The notes under the pieces were generated by a model that saw only the letters and a list, made by a program, of their open reading frames with translations, was not told the DNA's origin and searched no databases. This document shows positions 62,401 through 64,000 of a stretch of DNA of 64,000 nt, in pieces. Made by a program: the position numbers and the translations under genes. How positions within the stretch are numbered: the stretch's first letter is position 1; every line of letters starts with the position of its first letter. This DNA is from Acanthornis magna (taxonomy: Eukaryota > Chordata > Aves > Passeriformes > Acanthizidae): assembly GCA_036785705.1 (NCBI GenBank), contig JAWUZG010000332.1, positions 3,224,001 through 3,288,000 of the forward strand. The letters run 5' to 3'.

Positions 62401-64000
62401 CAGAGTCATTTGTTCTGAGTTACAGAAACCAGCTGGTTCTCAAAATCCCTCCGCAAAAACATCTGGAAGGCAAGACCTCGCTGGGTCTGGGTCGTACTTG
62501 CAATACCTCGGGAACTGCACAGGAGGCTGCAAAAGGCAGAGTAACGTCTGGGACAGGTGCTTGGCTCTGTGCAGCAGCCATGGGTGTTTGTCTCTGCGTG
62601 TACCTGGGTAGATGCAGTTGAGTGCTGTTCTGCTCCTGTTCTTAAACTTGGCTCTGCAGGTGTGACAAGTGAGCAGTGGGGGTCTTAGAGCAGCTGGAAG
62701 GGAATGGCAGGGCGTGTTAAAGGGCTTATCCGTGCCCTGCCAGGAAATCCAGAAGTGTGTTTGTTTCTCCTGTGGGCAGAGGGGCAGCTGGTGCCTGCAC
62801 TCCAGAGGGGTCTTGTGGGGTGAAGGGGGGGAGTTGAGCTTGTTATCCAAGCTGTTCTACAAAATTTGGAGACTTTCATGCTGCAGGGGCTTGAATTGGG
62901 AGTTGGTGCTATACTTTTCCAAACACAAGGAATTTACACACTGGTTTTTACATAGACCTTTTAATCTGTGATGTTTCACTCAGCGAATTTACAGAGCAGA
63001 ACCTGAAATGCCACCTTGTTACTGAGACAAGTGGTTGTTGTAAGTCATTGCTTTCTACTGAGATAATACCCAGGGCTTCAGAAAATTAAAGTATTCCTTC
63101 TCCCTGGAACTGAAGATGTAGAGAATGAAATAGTATTTTGATGAGTACCTGAATTTCACTGCTGTCTCTGTGTCTATTGGGGACTTACCTTGTGGTGTCA
63201 CTGTTCTATGCAGTTTCGTGAAGTGGTCAGTGCATTTGAACAGCAGGATGTAGGGGGAACATTGGGGCAGCTCTGGAGCTGTGTGTTCTGCTAACTGGTA
63301 GAATGTGTGCCCAAGCTCATGTTTGTCACTATTTCTCCTTTATAGCATGGAAGGTGCGTGTTGTGTGTTCATGAATATAACCCTTGGTAGGTTGTAGTCC
63401 TGCATGGAAAATATGGATTCTTACAGTTGTATCTTCCTAGTCTTGTGTATGCATCATATCGATGCATAAAATGGGATGAGAAGTGGTAAGGAATAATTTT
63501 TTTAGCTAAGCGTGTTTGGGGTTTTGAATACAATAGCATTAAATTGTCTTTTCCAGAAAATCAGAGTCCAGTACCATTTGGAAGTGGACTGTACTCTATA
63601 CACCTTTAGAAGGAGTAGATACATTGTTATTTTAAAGCTTTCATGCCAGTTCTTGGGAGTTTGTGCATGTGTAGTCTCACTTCATTCTTTGTAGCCAGGA
63701 CTAGACTGACCCTGAGGAAGGTGTGTGTAGGTGTCTGCACATTCCTGTGCTGCCCTGATGTTCAGGGTTTCTCTGGGCTTGCTGATGCTGAAGTTGCTCC
63801 AGAGGGCTTTTTGCCTTCAGAGGACACCTGGAGATGTTCCCTCCACCTTCAGGAGGGAGAATACTCTTCAGCAGGTGCTGCACACTCAGTGTCTGCTCCT
63901 GTTTGAGTCCATGCTGAACTCCAAATGGAAGAAGCCCAGCAGGAGCGCTCGGAAAGCTTTCATAGCCTGGTGTCAGGTCAAGGAGGCTTCCAGCTGGGCT
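56478..64000 (+). other. UBE2D2: UBE2D2 intron 1 (to end of window)
   Basis: No exon, CR1 fragment or large tandem repeat was recognised. The 5' part (56478-57000) is GC-rich, then the base composition drops. An AT-rich stretch at 59330-59400 ends in AATAAA (59393-59398). The open frames here are short and not protein-like. Confidence 0.6.

Overview
This window looks like a gene-dense, GC-rich stretch of a bird chromosome. Three things point to a bird: about twenty fragments of CR1 LINEs in both orientations, the archetypal avian repeat; small introns and dense genes; and a CD14 that ends in a transmembrane segment, as described for chicken, instead of a GPI signal. The species cannot be named from this sequence. 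All gene models were built by hand from splice sites, reading phase and family knowledge. No database search was run.

Layout, left to right. 298-3279: WDR55 (-), 8 coding exons, 383 aa. 4190-12446: IK (-), 20 coding exons, 557 aa, with one textbook U12-type AT-AC intron. 12447-12728: a shared divergent promoter holding six inverted CCAAT boxes exactly 31 bp apart. 12729-14265: NDUFA2 (+), 3 exons, 100 aa. 14325-21709: TMCO6 (-), 12 coding exons, 501 aa, with an 11-bp GC-box minisatellite directly upstream. 24994-26343: CD14 (+), 449 aa, followed by a decayed copy of its own 3' end. 28917-34025: a 17-exon gene (+) for a kinesin-motor-like protein of about 638 aa with a degenerate ATP site and a coiled-coil tail; I cannot name it with certainty. 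35291-37452: the SLC35A4 locus (-), which holds both the transporter ORF and the separate upstream 103-aa microprotein ORF. 42552-48402: STING1 (-), 6 coding exons, 380 aa. 56454 to the end: first coding exon and part of the long first intron of UBE2D2 (+).

The left half matches human 5q31.3 gene order (WDR55-IK-NDUFA2-TMCO6-CD14-SLC35A4). STING1-UBE2D2 matches a separate part of human 5q31.2 about half a megabase away. Here the two blocks meet, so CD14 and STING1, two innate-immune sensors, lie about 16 kb apart with the kinesin-like gene and SLC35A4 between them. Intergenic DNA is mostly CR1 fragments, simple repeats and CpG-rich promoters. No tRNA, rRNA, CRISPR or intact mobile element was seen.

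The most interesting items are the pseudokinesin gene, the helically phased CCAAT and GC-box promoter arrays, the dual-coding SLC35A4 locus with a possible splice donor over the microprotein stop codon, the U12 intron in IK, the CD14 tail duplication, and an IRF-type element upstream of STING1.
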